From Burkholderiaceae bacterium (GTDB lineage: Bacteria; Pseudomonadota; Gammaproteobacteria; Burkholderiales; Burkholderiaceae_C), in contig JAIEMS010000034.1 in NCBI GenBank assembly GCA_019751915.1, positions 1 through 46,762 on the forward strand: 46,762 nucleotides of DNA, in the 5' to 3' direction. Made by a program: the position numbers and the translations under genes. The notes below the pieces were generated by a model. The model was not told the origin of the DNA. It did no database searches and saw only the letters and a list, made by a program, of their open reading frames with translations. Below, one piece after another: positions 1 through 7,678 of the stretch (position 1 is its first letter; the number at the start of each line of letters is the position of its first letter).

Positions 1-206
1 CCTTCGGGTAATGTCCAAATCGCATGAATATGATCGGGCATGACGACGATGGCATCAATTTTGAAGGGCCGCCTTTTGATTCCATCGGTAAATGCCTGCC
101 GTAAATTGGCAACATACCGCGCATCGTTAAACCACGGCCAACGCCGGAGCATGGCCACGGTAAAAAAATACGTTCCGCCTTGCGTCTGGTCACGTCGGTA
201 TTGCAT
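1..206 (-). CDS. REP-associated tyrosine transposase (RAYT), copy A, 3' part outside window
   Basis: N-terminal part of a Y1_Tnp (IS200-like) REP-associated transposase, read leftwards and cut by the window edge. The ATG is at 206-204. The DNA is nearly identical to the start of the complete copy at 1080-1559, at a constant offset of 1353 bases that continues past the start codon to base 248. The few differences are single-base changes. The visible part includes the beginning of the metal-binding His-x-His region (PDHIHAIW). RAYTs are single-copy-type housekeeping transposases thought to move REP palindromes. Two near-identical copies 1.35 kb apart point to a recent duplication. Whether this copy is intact cannot be judged here. 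Confidence 0.75.
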   Translation of the reverse strand, partial: MQYRRDQTQGGTYFFTVAMLRRWPWFNDARYVANLRQAFTDGIKRRPFKIDAIVVMPDHIHAIWTLPE

Positions 207-234
207 GCACTCATTGTGAAGGCACTTCGTATGC

Positions 235-248
235 GCTTGCAACCCAAC
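235..248. repeat. REP half-site, left boundary of cassette 1
   Basis: GCTTGCAACCCAAC, half of the REP palindrome found complete at 908-929 and 1056-1079. It faces the inverted half-site at 679-692, so the two bracket the DUF1640 gene. The same sequence lies at the same distance from the second transposase copy (1588-1601). Confidence 0.65.
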
Positions 249-391
249 ATGGCGCGGTGCAAACGGGTTTGCATACAAGCCGCTTCACTCCTTCTGGGGT
301 GGGGCGGTTTTTTGTTGGTGACTGCGCCTGACAGGATGGTTTCTCCCGGATCCCTTCCCCCCTGCGGGGTACTTCTGGTACAGTCTTTTCC

Positions 392-658
392 ATGAGTTCT
401 ATTACCTTCGATACCCATAAGTTTGTTCGCAAACTGCAAGAAGCAGGTTTTGATGAAAAGCAAGCGGAGGGATTGACGGAGGCGATGCGTGCGGCGATTG
501 ACGAATCCGAATTGGCCACACGGCGCGATCTGAAAGAAATGGAGCTTCGGCTGGATACGCGGTTTGAAGCTTTGAAGGGGGATATGTCCCTCATCAAATG
601 GATGATGGGGGCACTGATTGCATTGGCGGTTGCAAACTTCTCAAAGCAATTTTTCTAA
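392..658 (+). CDS. DUF1640-like (CCDC90 type) small coiled-coil membrane protein
   Basis: An 88-residue protein. It opens with a conserved-looking segment (FDTHKFVRKLQEAGFDEKQA), continues as a charged amphipathic helix rich in Glu, Arg and Lys (about residues 20-65, probable coiled coil), and ends in one hydrophobic segment (about 66-84). This is the architecture of bacterial DUF1640/CCDC90-like proteins, which have no settled function in bacteria. The gene lies between inverted REP half-sites (235-248 and 679-692), in the same position relative to a RAYT copy that the Rpn nuclease occupies in the second unit. That placement suggests it travels as cassette cargo. The family call is fairly sure; any function is unknown. 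Confidence 0.75.
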   Translation: MSSITFDTHKFVRKLQEAGFDEKQAEGLTEAMRAAIDESELATRRDLKEMELRLDTRFEALKGDMSLIKWMMGALIALAVANFSKQFF

Positions 659-678
659 TAGGGAATTGAGCCTTGTAG

Positions 679-692
679 GTTGGGTTGCTTGC
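679..692. repeat. REP half-site, right boundary of cassette 1
   Basis: GTTGGGTTGCTTGC, the exact inverted counterpart of the half-site at 235-248. It follows the stop codon of the DUF1640 gene by about 20 bases. Confidence 0.65.
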
Positions 693-695
693 GGG

Positions 696-726
696 AAATT
701 GGGGTCGGACTCCAATTTGAAATTTT
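696..726 (+). terminator. Hairpin with T-run after the DUF1640 gene
   Basis: AAATTGG (696-702) pairs with CCAATTT (712-718) and is followed by a T-rich run (723-728), so it can act as an intrinsic terminator for the gene ending at 658. I recall very similar GGGGTC-containing hairpins as common dispersed repeats near RAYT genes, so it may be a mobile repeat as well as a terminator. Confidence 0.5.
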
Positions 727-789
727 TTGACTCAATGACATGGCTAGCGTGGTACTGGGCACAGGCCCTCTTTACACGCTCTTGCCATT

Positions 790-900
790 CAGAAACGATC
801 TAATGCTATTGAGAGGTTCCATTTGAAAGCGTCAAATATCGTCTGGCATACCGCCTCGGTAAGCCGTGAAAATCGCCAGCAGCAAAATGGCCATCGCAGC
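790..900 (+). pseudogene. Duplicated 5' fragment of cysC
   Basis: About 110 bases nearly identical to 2712-2823, the region encoding the amino end of the APS kinase at 2659-3375. The reading frame is preserved ([19 protein letters not shown] and onward to NGHRS), with few substitutions and one single-base indel near the left end. The match stops abruptly at the AGC at 898-900. There the intact gene continues into the ATP-binding loop, but this copy runs into REP sequence. No kinase motif is present, so it is a dead fragment left by duplication. Confidence 0.7.
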
Positions 901-907
901 TTCGTAG

Positions 908-929
908 GTTGGGTTGCTTGCAACCCAAC
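908..929. repeat. Complete REP palindrome
   Basis: GTTGGGTTGC (908-917), a TT loop, GCAACCCAAC (920-929): a perfect 10-bp inverted repeat starting seven bases after the cysC fragment ends. It equals two cassette half-sites joined head to head. Confidence 0.75.
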
Positions 930-954
930 ATTGCACGGTAAACGGCCCACATTA

Positions 955-972
955 CCGGGTTAAATAACCCGG
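955..972. repeat. Small hairpin in REP tail
   Basis: CCGGGTTA and TAACCCGG, separated by two bases, form a perfect 8-bp stem. The following stretch (about 980-1025) resembles the sequences just after the half-sites at 248 and 1601 (shared GGGGCGGTTTT block), so it is probably a third, decayed copy of the REP-linked tail. Confidence 0.5.
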
Positions 973-1055
973 CCTTATGCAAACCGCTTCATCTTTTCCG
1001 GGTGGGGCGGTTTTACTTTGGGTGCTTGGGATGAGGTGGGTGCGGTGCGGGGAAT

Positions 1056-1079
1056 GTTGGGTTGCTTACGCAACCCAAC
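1056..1079. repeat. Complete REP palindrome next to RAYT stop
   Basis: GTTGGGTTGC (1056-1065), TTAC loop, GCAACCCAAC (1070-1079). The stop codon of the transposase copy B (1082-1080) lies immediately beside it, which is the usual RAYT-REP arrangement. Confidence 0.75.
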
Positions 1080-1559
1080 CTACGGGGTGCGGTGCGGGCG
1101 GTGAATGCTGCTGTACGGCCAATCCTCCGGGCGCTCCACATACCCGTGCTTTACCGGGTTGTAATGGATATATTGCACATGGGTGGCAAAATCGACCTCA
1201 TCTCGAATACGGTGTTCCCAAAAACGCCGCTGCCAAATGGCTTGCTCTTTTTTGTCGGCACGGCTGCCCCGCACGGCGGGGCGCTCCTCGTCGGGAACCA
1301 TTTTGGTAAATTCACGTTTAATATGTTGCCATCGGGTTGAATAATCGCTATCGCCTTCGGGTAATGTCCAAATCGCATGAATATGATCGGGCATGACGAC
1401 GATGGCATCAATTTTGAAGGGCCGCCTTTTTATTTCATCGGTAAACGCCTGCCGTAAATTGGCAACATACCGCGCATCGTTAAACCACGGCCAACGCCGG
1501 AGCATGACCACGGTAAAAAAATACGTTCCGCCTTGCGTCTGGTCGCGTCGGTATTGCAT
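1080..1559 (-). CDS. REP-associated tyrosine transposase (RAYT), copy B
   Basis: A complete 159-residue Y1_Tnp-family protein. The visible motifs are the His-x-His metal site (PDHIHAIW, about residues 56-63), the WQRRFWEHRIRDEVDF block (about 108-123), and the conserved YIHYNPVKHGYV segment (about 129-140) near the C-terminus. Such enzymes cut and join single-stranded REP hairpins through a Tyr nucleophile. The Tyr in the YIHYNP region is the expected candidate. Both ends abut REP sequence: the stop touches the palindrome at 1056-1079, and a half-site lies 29 bases upstream of the start. It looks intact and could act on the REPs around it. Confidence 0.88.
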   Translation of the reverse strand: MQYRRDQTQGGTYFFTVVMLRRWPWFNDARYVANLRQAFTDEIKRRPFKIDAIVVMPDHIHAIWTLPEGDSDYSTRWQHIKREFTKMVPDEERPAVRGSRADKKEQAIWQRRFWEHRIRDEVDFATHVQYIHYNPVKHGYVERPEDWPYSSIHRPHRTP

Positions 1560-1587
1560 TCACTCATTGTGAAGGCACTTCGTATGC

Positions 1588-1601
1588 GCTTGCAACCCAA
1601 C
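1588..1601. repeat. REP half-site, left boundary of cassette 2
   Basis: GCTTGCAACCCAAC, identical to 235-248 and at the same distance from its RAYT start. It is paired with the inverted half-site at 2692-2705 around the Rpn nuclease gene. Confidence 0.65.
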
Positions 1602-1653
1602 ATGGCGCTTTGGGGGGCGGTTTTGCTTTGGTACGTTTTGGCCGACACTTACA

Positions 1654-2637
1654 ATGCCTGCAATGGCTTCCAGCAACAACGACGCTTCTTACAAATTGCT
1701 TTTTTCGTGCCCAGAACTGGTGCGCGATTTGGTGATGGGTTTTATCCCTGACGATTGGCTGCACAGCTTGGACTATTCGACACTGGAGCAAGTCTCAGGC
1801 AACTACGTTACCGATGATTTGCGCCACCGCGCTGACGATGTCGTCTGGCGTGTCAAGGCAGGCGATCAGTGGGTGTATCTGTACATCCTGATGGAGTTCC
1901 AGAGCAAGGTCGATCCGTGGATGGCAGTGCGGGTCATGACCTATGTGGGGTTGCTCTACCAAGATTTGATTCGCAAAAATCACATTCTGCCGAACAAGCA
2001 ATTGCCACCGGTTTTGCCGATTGTGCTCTACAACGGGGATAGCAAGTGGACAGCCGCCACCGACATTGCGGCCTTGATTCCCGGTGTGCCGGGCTTGGTA
2101 TCGAAGTTTCTGCCGAAGATGGAGTATCTGCTGATTGCAGAAAATCAGTACACTGAAACGGGCTTGGCAGAAATGAAGAATCTGTTTGCTGCCATGATGC
2201 GCTTGCAGCGCCCACCTGAGCAAGCCTCGGTATTGCAGTTGATTGATTTGCTCACCGTTTGGCTCAAAGACAACCCGGAACTGCTGCGCGTTTTTGCGAT
2301 CTGGATTCGGGCTTTGATAGTGCGCCAAAGCAAACACACCTTGGCACTGCCAAAGATTCAGGACATGAAGGAGTTGAAAATGACATTGGCTGCACGCTTT
2401 GAGGAATGGGCACACCAATATGAGCAAAAGGGCAAGCAGGAAGGTAAGCGGGAAGGCATTACTGAAGGCGAAGCAAAGGGCGAAGCGAAATTGCTGCAAC
2501 GCTTGTTAGTACGGCGATTTGGCCCGTTGCCACACCATATCGTCGATCAACTGAGCAAGGCATCGACTGTGCAAATTGAAGCATGGGGAGATCGGGTGCT
2601 GGATGCCAAACAGTTGGATGAGATTTTTACCGATTGA
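1654..2637 (+). CDS. Rpn/YhgA-family PD-(D/E)XK nuclease (putative transposase) with DUF4351 tail
   Basis: A 327-residue protein of the recombination-promoting nuclease (Rpn, PF04754-like) family. The N-terminal half holds the LRHRADDVVWRVK segment followed by YLYILMEFQSKVD, giving the Asp...Glu-x-Gln spacing expected of a PD-(D/E)XK active site (about residues 57-90). A charged Gly/Glu/Lys repeat (EGKREGITEGEAKGEAK) leads into a DUF4351-type end (LLVRRFGPLP...LDEIF). E. coli Rpn proteins are DNA endonucleases that promote RecA-independent recombination. The gene sits between inverted REP half-sites (1588-1601, 2692-2705) beside an intact RAYT. The start could instead be the ATG at 1663. Confidence 0.85.
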   Translation: MPAMASSNNDASYKLLFSCPELVRDLVMGFIPDDWLHSLDYSTLEQVSGNYVTDDLRHRADDVVWRVKAGDQWVYLYILMEFQSKVDPWMAVRVMTYVGLLYQDLIRKNHILPNKQLPPVLPIVLYNGDSKWTAATDIAALIPGVPGLVSKFLPKMEYLLIAENQYTETGLAEMKNLFAAMMRLQRPPEQASVLQLIDLLTVWLKDNPELLRVFAIWIRALIVRQSKHTLALPKIQDMKELKMTLAARFEEWAHQYEQKGKQEGKREGITEGEAKGEAKLLQRLLVRRFGPLPHHIVDQLSKASTVQIEAWGDRVLDAKQLDEIFTD

Positions 2638-2658
2638 TTTGTCGGCTACTGCCCTCGG

Positions 2659-3375
2659 GTGATGGGGCTGTCAGTGCATGGAGCTTCGCAGGTTGGGTTG
2701 CTTGCAATCCTCAGAAACAACATTAACGCTATTGAGAAATTCCATTTGAAAGCGTCCAATATCGTCTGGCATACCGCCTCGGTAAGCCGTGAAAATCGCC
2801 AGCAGCAAAATGGCCATCGCAGCGCCATCGTTTGGATTACTGGATTATCGGGTGCCGGTAAATCGACCTTGGCCCATGCGCTAGAGTCCCGTCTGCATGC
2901 TATCGGTTGCCGTACTTATGTGCTCGATGGTGATAATGTCCGCCACGGTTTGTGTGGCGATTTGGGTTTTTCGGCGGCTGACCGTACCGAGAACATTCGC
3001 CGCATTGGGGAAGTAGCCAAGCTGATGATGGAGGCTGGGGTCATTGTTCTGACGGCCTTTATTTCACCGTTTCGGGCCGATCGTGACCGTGTGCGCGCTA
3101 TGGTGGCCGAGGGTGAATTTATCGAAGTGCATTGCCAATGCGGTGTCGATGTTTGCGAGTCACGCGACGTAAAGGGCCTTTATCAACGTGCGAGAGCGGG
3201 CGAAATCAAAGATTTCACCGGCATCTCTTCGCCTTACGAGGCCCCTTTAACGCCCGAGTTGGTGGTGGATACCGCCAGTCAGCCATTGGACGATGGTGTC
3301 GAGCAGGTTTTGGCCTATTTGCGTGCTTGCGGCCTGCTGCCCACCGATGTGGGTGCTGGCAGTTGCCATACCTGA
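2659..3375 (+). CDS. cysC: Adenylylsulfate (APS) kinase
   Basis: Transfers the gamma-phosphate of ATP to APS to make PAPS for sulfate assimilation or sulfation. The P-loop is GLSGAGKST, followed by the APS-kinase signature blocks [33 protein letters not shown] and [14 protein letters not shown], then [19 protein letters not shown] and the PYEAP segment. From the ATG used here the protein is 238 residues, longer than the usual ~200. The extra N-terminus is encoded partly by a REP half-site (2692-2705) and is probably not ancestral. A TTG at 2746 would give a normal 209-residue enzyme. No cysD/cysN lies nearby in the window. The identity is firm; the start is not. Confidence 0.9.
   Translation: MMGLSVHGASQVGLLAILRNNINAIEKFHLKASNIVWHTASVSRENRQQQNGHRSAIVWITGLSGAGKSTLAHALESRLHAIGCRTYVLDGDNVRHGLCGDLGFSAADRTENIRRIGEVAKLMMEAGVIVLTAFISPFRADRDRVRAMVAEGEFIEVHCQCGVDVCESRDVKGLYQRARAGEIKDFTGISSPYEAPLTPELVVDTASQPLDDGVEQVLAYLRACGLLPTDVGAGSCHT
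2692..2705. repeat. REP half-site, right boundary of cassette 2
   Basis: GTTGGGTTGCTTGC, the inverted mate of 1588-1601. It falls inside the extended N-terminal coding region of cysC and ends seven bases before the segment shared with the 790-900 fragment. Confidence 0.6.
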
Positions 3376-3458
3376 AATGTCCTTGCCCCACCATCCTCAG
3401 ATGCCATGAGAGGCAGCGGGCAAAAATTGCACTAAGCTGTCGTTTTTGGCAAAACCGC

Positions 3459-3474
3459 GTGCCTTTTGAGGCAC
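3459..3474 (+). terminator. Hairpin between cysC and livK
   Basis: GTGCCT (3459-3464) and AGGCAC (3469-3474) enclose a TTTG loop, with a T-rich stretch (CCTTGCTTTTTC) after it. This is a weak terminator candidate for cysC. It could also be a leader hairpin of livK, whose ribosome site (GAAGGA, 3488-3493) follows. Confidence 0.4.
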
Positions 3475-3499
3475 CCTTGCTTTTTCTGAAGGATTTTTT

Positions 3500-4624
3500 A
3501 TGCGTACTCCCTTTCGCTTGCAAACTGTAGTGGCCGCTCTGGGCATGGCTGGTGCTGTGCTGGTTTCGACCGCCCATGCACAAAATATCAAAATCGCTAT
3601 GGTCATTCCGGCCACGGGCGCTGTCTCCCAGTATGGCGATATGGTCAAAGAAGGCGTGACCACCGCCGTCGAAGTAGCCAATGCTGCGGGTGGCATCAAT
3701 GGTAAGAAAATTGAGCTGGTGGCGGTCGATGACGCTTGCGAACCCAAACAAGGCCCAGTGGCGGCCAACCGGGTGATCAACGCCAAAATTGGCTATGTCG
3801 TCGGCCCAGTTTGCTCAGGCGCAGCCATCGCTGGCGTACCCATCTACAACAGCGAAGGCGTGGTGGTTGTGACCCCATCGGCCACATCCCCGGCCCTGAC
3901 CGAAGGCAAGAACTACCAGTTCATCTTCCGCACCATTGGCCGCGATGACCAGCAAGGCCCTGCCGCCGCAAAGTTTATTGCCGAGAAGGTTAAACCCAAA
4001 AAAGTGGCCGTGCTGCACGATAAGCAGTCCTACGGCCAAGGTATTGCTGCTTCGGTGCGCGATGACCTGAAAAAAGCCGGCATCAATGTGGCGTTGTTTG
4101 AAGGCATTAACGCCGGCGACAGCGATTATTCCGCCGTCATTACCAAGCTCAAGAGCGCAGGGATTGATTTTGTTTACTACGGTGGCTACCACCCCGAAAT
4201 GGGCCTGTTGCTGCGCCAGTCGGCAGAGCAAGGCTTGAAGACCCGCATCATGGGCCCAGAAGGTGTGGGCAACCCTGAAGTCAATGCCATTGCTGGCCCC
4301 GCTGTGGAAGGCATGCTGCTGACTTTGCCAGCTGACTTTTCTGCCAATCCCAAGAATGCAGCCATTGTTAAAGCCTTTAAAGACAAAAAACGCGATGCTT
4401 CTGGCGCATTCCAACTCTCAGCCTACAGCGCCACGCAGGTGTTGATTGACAGCATCAAAGCCGTGGGCGACAACCCGACCAAAGTGGCTGAATACTTGCA
4501 CAAGACTTCTTTTGAAACGCCCATTGGCACCACAGCGTGGGACAAAAAGGGCGACTTGAAGTCGTTTGAATTCCAAGTCTTCCAGTGGCACAAAGACGGC
4601 AGCAAGACCATCGCAAACCAGTAA
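3500..4624 (+). CDS. livK: Branched-chain amino-acid ABC transporter, periplasmic binding protein
   Basis: A 374-residue type I periplasmic binding protein of the LivJ/LivK family. It has a signal peptide (MRTPFRLQTVV... to the AHA/Q junction near residue 27) and then the family opening NIKIAMVIPATGAVSQYGDM. The conserved stretch GKKIELVAVDDACEPKQGP follows, with the binding-lobe motif VVGPVCSGAAIAG after it. It delivers leucine, isoleucine, valine or related substrates to the LivHM permease. The start is set by GAAGGA seven bases upstream. The permease and ATPase genes follow after a strong terminator, which suggests the binding protein is made in excess over the membrane parts. Confidence 0.93.
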   Translation: MRTPFRLQTVVAALGMAGAVLVSTAHAQNIKIAMVIPATGAVSQYGDMVKEGVTTAVEVANAAGGINGKKIELVAVDDACEPKQGPVAANRVINAKIGYVVGPVCSGAAIAGVPIYNSEGVVVVTPSATSPALTEGKNYQFIFRTIGRDDQQGPAAAKFIAEKVKPKKVAVLHDKQSYGQGIAASVRDDLKKAGINVALFEGINAGDSDYSAVITKLKSAGIDFVYYGGYHPEMGLLLRQSAEQGLKTRIMGPEGVGNPEVNAIAGPAVEGMLLTLPADFSANPKNAAIVKAFKDKKRDASGAFQLSAYSATQVLIDSIKAVGDNPTKVAEYLHKTSFETPIGTTAWDKKGDLKSFEFQVFQWHKDGSKTIANQ

Positions 4625-4639
4625 AATCCTGCCCTTCCC

Positions 4640-4689
4640 AAAACAAGGCATGGCACTGCACCATCTGCAGAGGCCATGCCTTGTTTTTT
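4640..4689 (+). terminator. Strong intrinsic terminator after livK
   Basis: A perfect 15-bp stem, with the left arm at 4640-4654 (core CAAGGCATGGC) and the right arm at 4673-4687 (GCCATGCCTTG), followed by a T run. It separates livK from livHMGF. Partial read-through here would give high binding protein and low permease, as is common for ABC importers. Confidence 0.88.
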
Positions 4690-4717
4690 GTCCATTTTTT
4701 CTTCTTTTCCTCTGCTT

Positions 4718-4735
4718 AGGCGGCTTCGCCTTTTT
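4718..4735 (+). terminator. Second small hairpin plus T-run before livH
   Basis: AGGCG (4718-4722), a GCTT loop, CGCCT (4727-4731), then TTTT. It lies 24 bases before the livH start and just upstream of its ribosome site, GGAGG (4744-4748). It may be a second attenuator or an RNA-stability hairpin. Confidence 0.45.
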
Positions 4736-4758
4736 CTTTCTTCGGAGGGCCATCATCA

Positions 4759-5685
4759 ATGTCTGAACTTTTGCCGCAGCTGATTCAACAGCTATTCAAC
4801 GGCCTGTCGCTGGGTGCGATTTATGCGCTGATTGCCATTGGTTACACCATGGTGTACGGCATCATCGGCATGATCAACTTTGCGCATGGCGATATTTACA
4901 TGATTGGCGCGTACATCGGTTTGGTGACGCTGTCTGCTGTGGGCACGCAAAGCGGTTTGCCGGTGTACGTCATCATTGGCTTGATGCTGCTGGTATCGGT
5001 CGTGCTCACGGGTATTTATGGTTTTGTGGTGGAGCAAGTGGCCTACAAGCCAGTGCGCCACGGCCCGCGTTTGGTGGCATTGATCTCAGCCATTGGTATG
5101 TCGATCTTTTTGCAAAACTGGGTGGCTTTGGGCCAAGGGGCGCGCGATATGGCAGTGCCCTCGTTGATGCCGGGCGCATTTCGTTTTGGTGCCGACAGTG
5201 CTTTTGAAATCTACATTCCGTACACACGGGTGATGATTATTGTGGTGGCCGTTGCGTTGATGATTGCGCTGACGCTCTACATCAAACACTCCCGCATGGG
5301 CCGTGCCTCACGCGCTTGTTCGCAAGATATGCACATGGCAAATCTGCTGGGTATTGACACCAACCGGGTGATTTCGTTCACCTTCATTCTCGGGGCCATG
5401 CTGGCAGCGGTGGGTGGTGTTTTGATTGCACTGGCAGTGGGCAAACTCAACCCGTTCATCGGATTTTTGGTCGGTATCAAGGCCTTTACCGCAGCGGTGC
5501 TGGGTGGCATTGGCAGTATTCCGGGGGCGATGCTGGGCGGTATTTTGTTGGGTGTGGCCGAAACCTTTGCTGCGGCCTACATTTCGTCTGAATACAAGGA
5601 CATTGTGGCTTTTGGCCTGCTGGTGCTGATTTTGTTGTTTCGGCCCACCGGCTTGTTGGGTAAACCTGAAGTGGAGAAGGTGTGA
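4759..5685 (+). CDS. livH: Branched-chain amino-acid ABC transporter permease LivH
   Basis: A 308-residue integral membrane protein. The opening [21 protein letters not shown] and the [15 protein letters not shown] block are typical of LivH. Several hydrophobic helices follow, then the ATPase-contact region ([16 protein letters not shown]) and the glycine-rich [14 protein letters not shown]. It forms the inner-membrane channel with LivM. Its stop codon overlaps the start of livM (TGATG), so the two are translationally coupled. Confidence 0.93.
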   Translation: MSELLPQLIQQLFNGLSLGAIYALIAIGYTMVYGIIGMINFAHGDIYMIGAYIGLVTLSAVGTQSGLPVYVIIGLMLLVSVVLTGIYGFVVEQVAYKPVRHGPRLVALISAIGMSIFLQNWVALGQGARDMAVPSLMPGAFRFGADSAFEIYIPYTRVMIIVVAVALMIALTLYIKHSRMGRASRACSQDMHMANLLGIDTNRVISFTFILGAMLAAVGGVLIALAVGKLNPFIGFLVGIKAFTAAVLGGIGSIPGAMLGGILLGVAETFAAAYISSEYKDIVAFGLLVLILLFRPTGLLGKPEVEKV

Positions 5686-6911
5686 TGCGCCAAACCATTC
5701 GTGATGCACTCGTCGCTACCGTGCTGACAGCGTTGGTGGTGATTCCAATTTTTGGTTTGCACCTAGAGCGCGCTGGTAGCCGTACTTTTGTCGTGCCGCA
5801 CTGGGAGTCGGTACTCTGGGCCTGTGCGCTGGTGTTTGTGGTGCAGTTGCTGCGCCCGTGGCTGGGGCGGCGTTTGTCGCACTTGGCTTGGCCTGAGTTG
5901 CCTGCAATCTCTGGCGGTCAGCGCACTGGATTGATGTTGGCGGTGCTGATGCTGGCCGTGAGCTGGCCCTTTTTTGCGGGGCGCAATGCGGTCGATATTG
6001 CCACGCTGGCGATGATTTACGTCATGCTTGGCTTGGGGCTGAACATCGTTGTTGGCTTTGCCGGTTTGCTCGATTTGGGTTTTGTGGGTTTTTACGCCGT
6101 GGGTGCTTACACCTATGGCTTGTTGTTTCACTGGCTGGGCTGGAGCTTTTGGGAGGCTTTGCCGCTGGCTGGCGCGGCCTCGGCACTGTTTGGCTTTGTG
6201 CTGGGGTTTCCGGTGCTGCGTTTGCGTGGCGATTATTTGGCTATTGTTACCCTTGGTTTTGGCGAAATCATCCGCTTGCTTTTGGTCAATTTGACCGACT
6301 GGACGGGCGGCCCCGATGGGTTGTCTGGCATTCCAAAGCCCAGCGTTTTGGGCATCGAGATGGCGCGCCAGCCCAGCGTCGAAGGGGGCAATACCTTTCA
6401 CCAACTGTTGGGGTTGGAGTTCAACTCGCTGCACATGGTCATCTTTTTGTACCTGATGGCATTGACGCTGGCGGTTGTGACGCTGTGGATTTCTAATCGC
6501 CTGATCCGCATGCCCATTGGCCGCGCTTGGGAGGCGCTGCGCGAGGATGAGATTGCTTGCCGCTCGTTGGGTTTGAATCCGATGAAGATCAAGCTGTCGG
6601 CTTTCACGTTGGGGGCGATGTTTGCGGGGTTTGGTGGCGCGTTCTTTGCTGCGCGCCAAGGTATTGTCAATCCCGAGTCGTTTACCTTTATCGAGTCGGC
6701 GCTGATTTTGGCGATTGTGGTGCTGGGGGGAATGGGTTCACAGTTGGGGGTCATCATTGCCGCCATTTTGATTACCGTGCTGCCCGAGCTGGCGCGTGAG
6801 TTTTCCGAGTACCGAATGCTGATTTTTGGTCTGGTCATGATTTTGATGATGGTCTGGCGACCACAAGGTTTGCTGCCTATGAAGCGCCACCATGTGGAGG
6901 TGCGAACATGA
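5685..6911 (+). CDS. livM: Branched-chain amino-acid ABC transporter permease LivM
   Basis: A 408-residue multi-helix membrane protein. The first ~85 residues are an N-terminal extension with two hydrophobic segments, as in other betaproteobacterial LivM proteins. The conserved core follows: [38 protein letters not shown], the coupling segment [18 protein letters not shown], and the [10 protein letters not shown] stretch. The ATG at 5685 overlaps the livH stop. A GTG three bases earlier is in frame but less likely. It ends with a 4-base ATGA overlap with livG. Confidence 0.93.
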   Translation: MRQTIRDALVATVLTALVVIPIFGLHLERAGSRTFVVPHWESVLWACALVFVVQLLRPWLGRRLSHLAWPELPAISGGQRTGLMLAVLMLAVSWPFFAGRNAVDIATLAMIYVMLGLGLNIVVGFAGLLDLGFVGFYAVGAYTYGLLFHWLGWSFWEALPLAGAASALFGFVLGFPVLRLRGDYLAIVTLGFGEIIRLLLVNLTDWTGGPDGLSGIPKPSVLGIEMARQPSVEGGNTFHQLLGLEFNSLHMVIFLYLMALTLAVVTLWISNRLIRMPIGRAWEALREDEIACRSLGLNPMKIKLSAFTLGAMFAGFGGAFFAARQGIVNPESFTFIESALILAIVVLGGMGSQLGVIIAAILITVLPELAREFSEYRMLIFGLVMILMMVWRPQGLLPMKRHHVEVRT

Positions 6912-7678
6912 GCGCCACACCTTTGCTGGAAATCGACAATCTGTCGATGCGCTTTGGCGGTCTGCTGGCCGTAGATGGCGTGGCATTCGCCATCCAAGAG
7001 CGCGAGATTTTTGCCATCATCGGCCCCAATGGGGCAGGCAAAACCACGGTGTTTAACTGCATCAGTGGTTTTTACCGCCCCAGCACTGGGCGCATCGCCT
7101 TAGAGGGCCAAAACATCGCGGGACTCGGTAGCCACACGGTGGCTACGCACGGATTGGTGCGTACCTTCCAAAACGTGCGTTTGTTCAAGCACATGACGGT
7201 GCTGGAGAACTTGCTGGTCGCCCAGCACCGCCATGTACGCACTGGACTGCTGGCGGGGTTGTTCAAGACCCGTGCCTATCGCCAAGCAGAGGAGCAAGCG
7301 ATCGAAAACGCTTTGCACTGGCTGGATGAAATGGGACTGCGCGAGTTTGCTAACCGTGAAGCGGGCAATTTGGCCTACGGTCACCAGCGGCGGCTTGAAA
7401 TTGCCCGCTGCATGATTACCCGCCCGCGCGTGCTCATGCTGGACGAACCGGCGGCGGGTTTGAATCCGCAAGAGAAAAAAGACCTGCAAGGTTTGATTTA
7501 CCAACTGCGCGAACAGCACGGCGTGACGGTATTGCTGATTGAGCACGATATGGGTTTGGTGATGGGCGTTTCGGAGCGCATTTTGGTGATGGAGTACGGA
7601 AAACCGATTGCCTTGGGCACGCCGCAGGCCATTCGCAACGACGAACGCGTCATCAAAGCCTATCTGGGAGAAGAGTAA
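6908..7678 (+). CDS. livG: Branched-chain amino-acid ABC transporter ATPase LivG
   Basis: A 256-residue ABC ATPase. Walker A is GPNGAGKTT (about residues 38-46) and Walker B is [12 protein letters not shown]. The H-loop lies in [13 protein letters not shown], and the LivG-type Q-loop segment is [20 protein letters not shown]. The signature is degenerate ([16 protein letters not shown]), which is usual for LivG. It powers the transporter together with LivF, and its stop overlaps the livF ATG (TAATG). Confidence 0.93.
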   Translation: MSATPLLEIDNLSMRFGGLLAVDGVAFAIQEREIFAIIGPNGAGKTTVFNCISGFYRPSTGRIALEGQNIAGLGSHTVATHGLVRTFQNVRLFKHMTVLENLLVAQHRHVRTGLLAGLFKTRAYRQAEEQAIENALHWLDEMGLREFANREAGNLAYGHQRRLEIARCMITRPRVLMLDEPAAGLNPQEKKDLQGLIYQLREQHGVTVLLIEHDMGLVMGVSERILVMEYGKPIALGTPQAIRNDERVIKAYLGEE

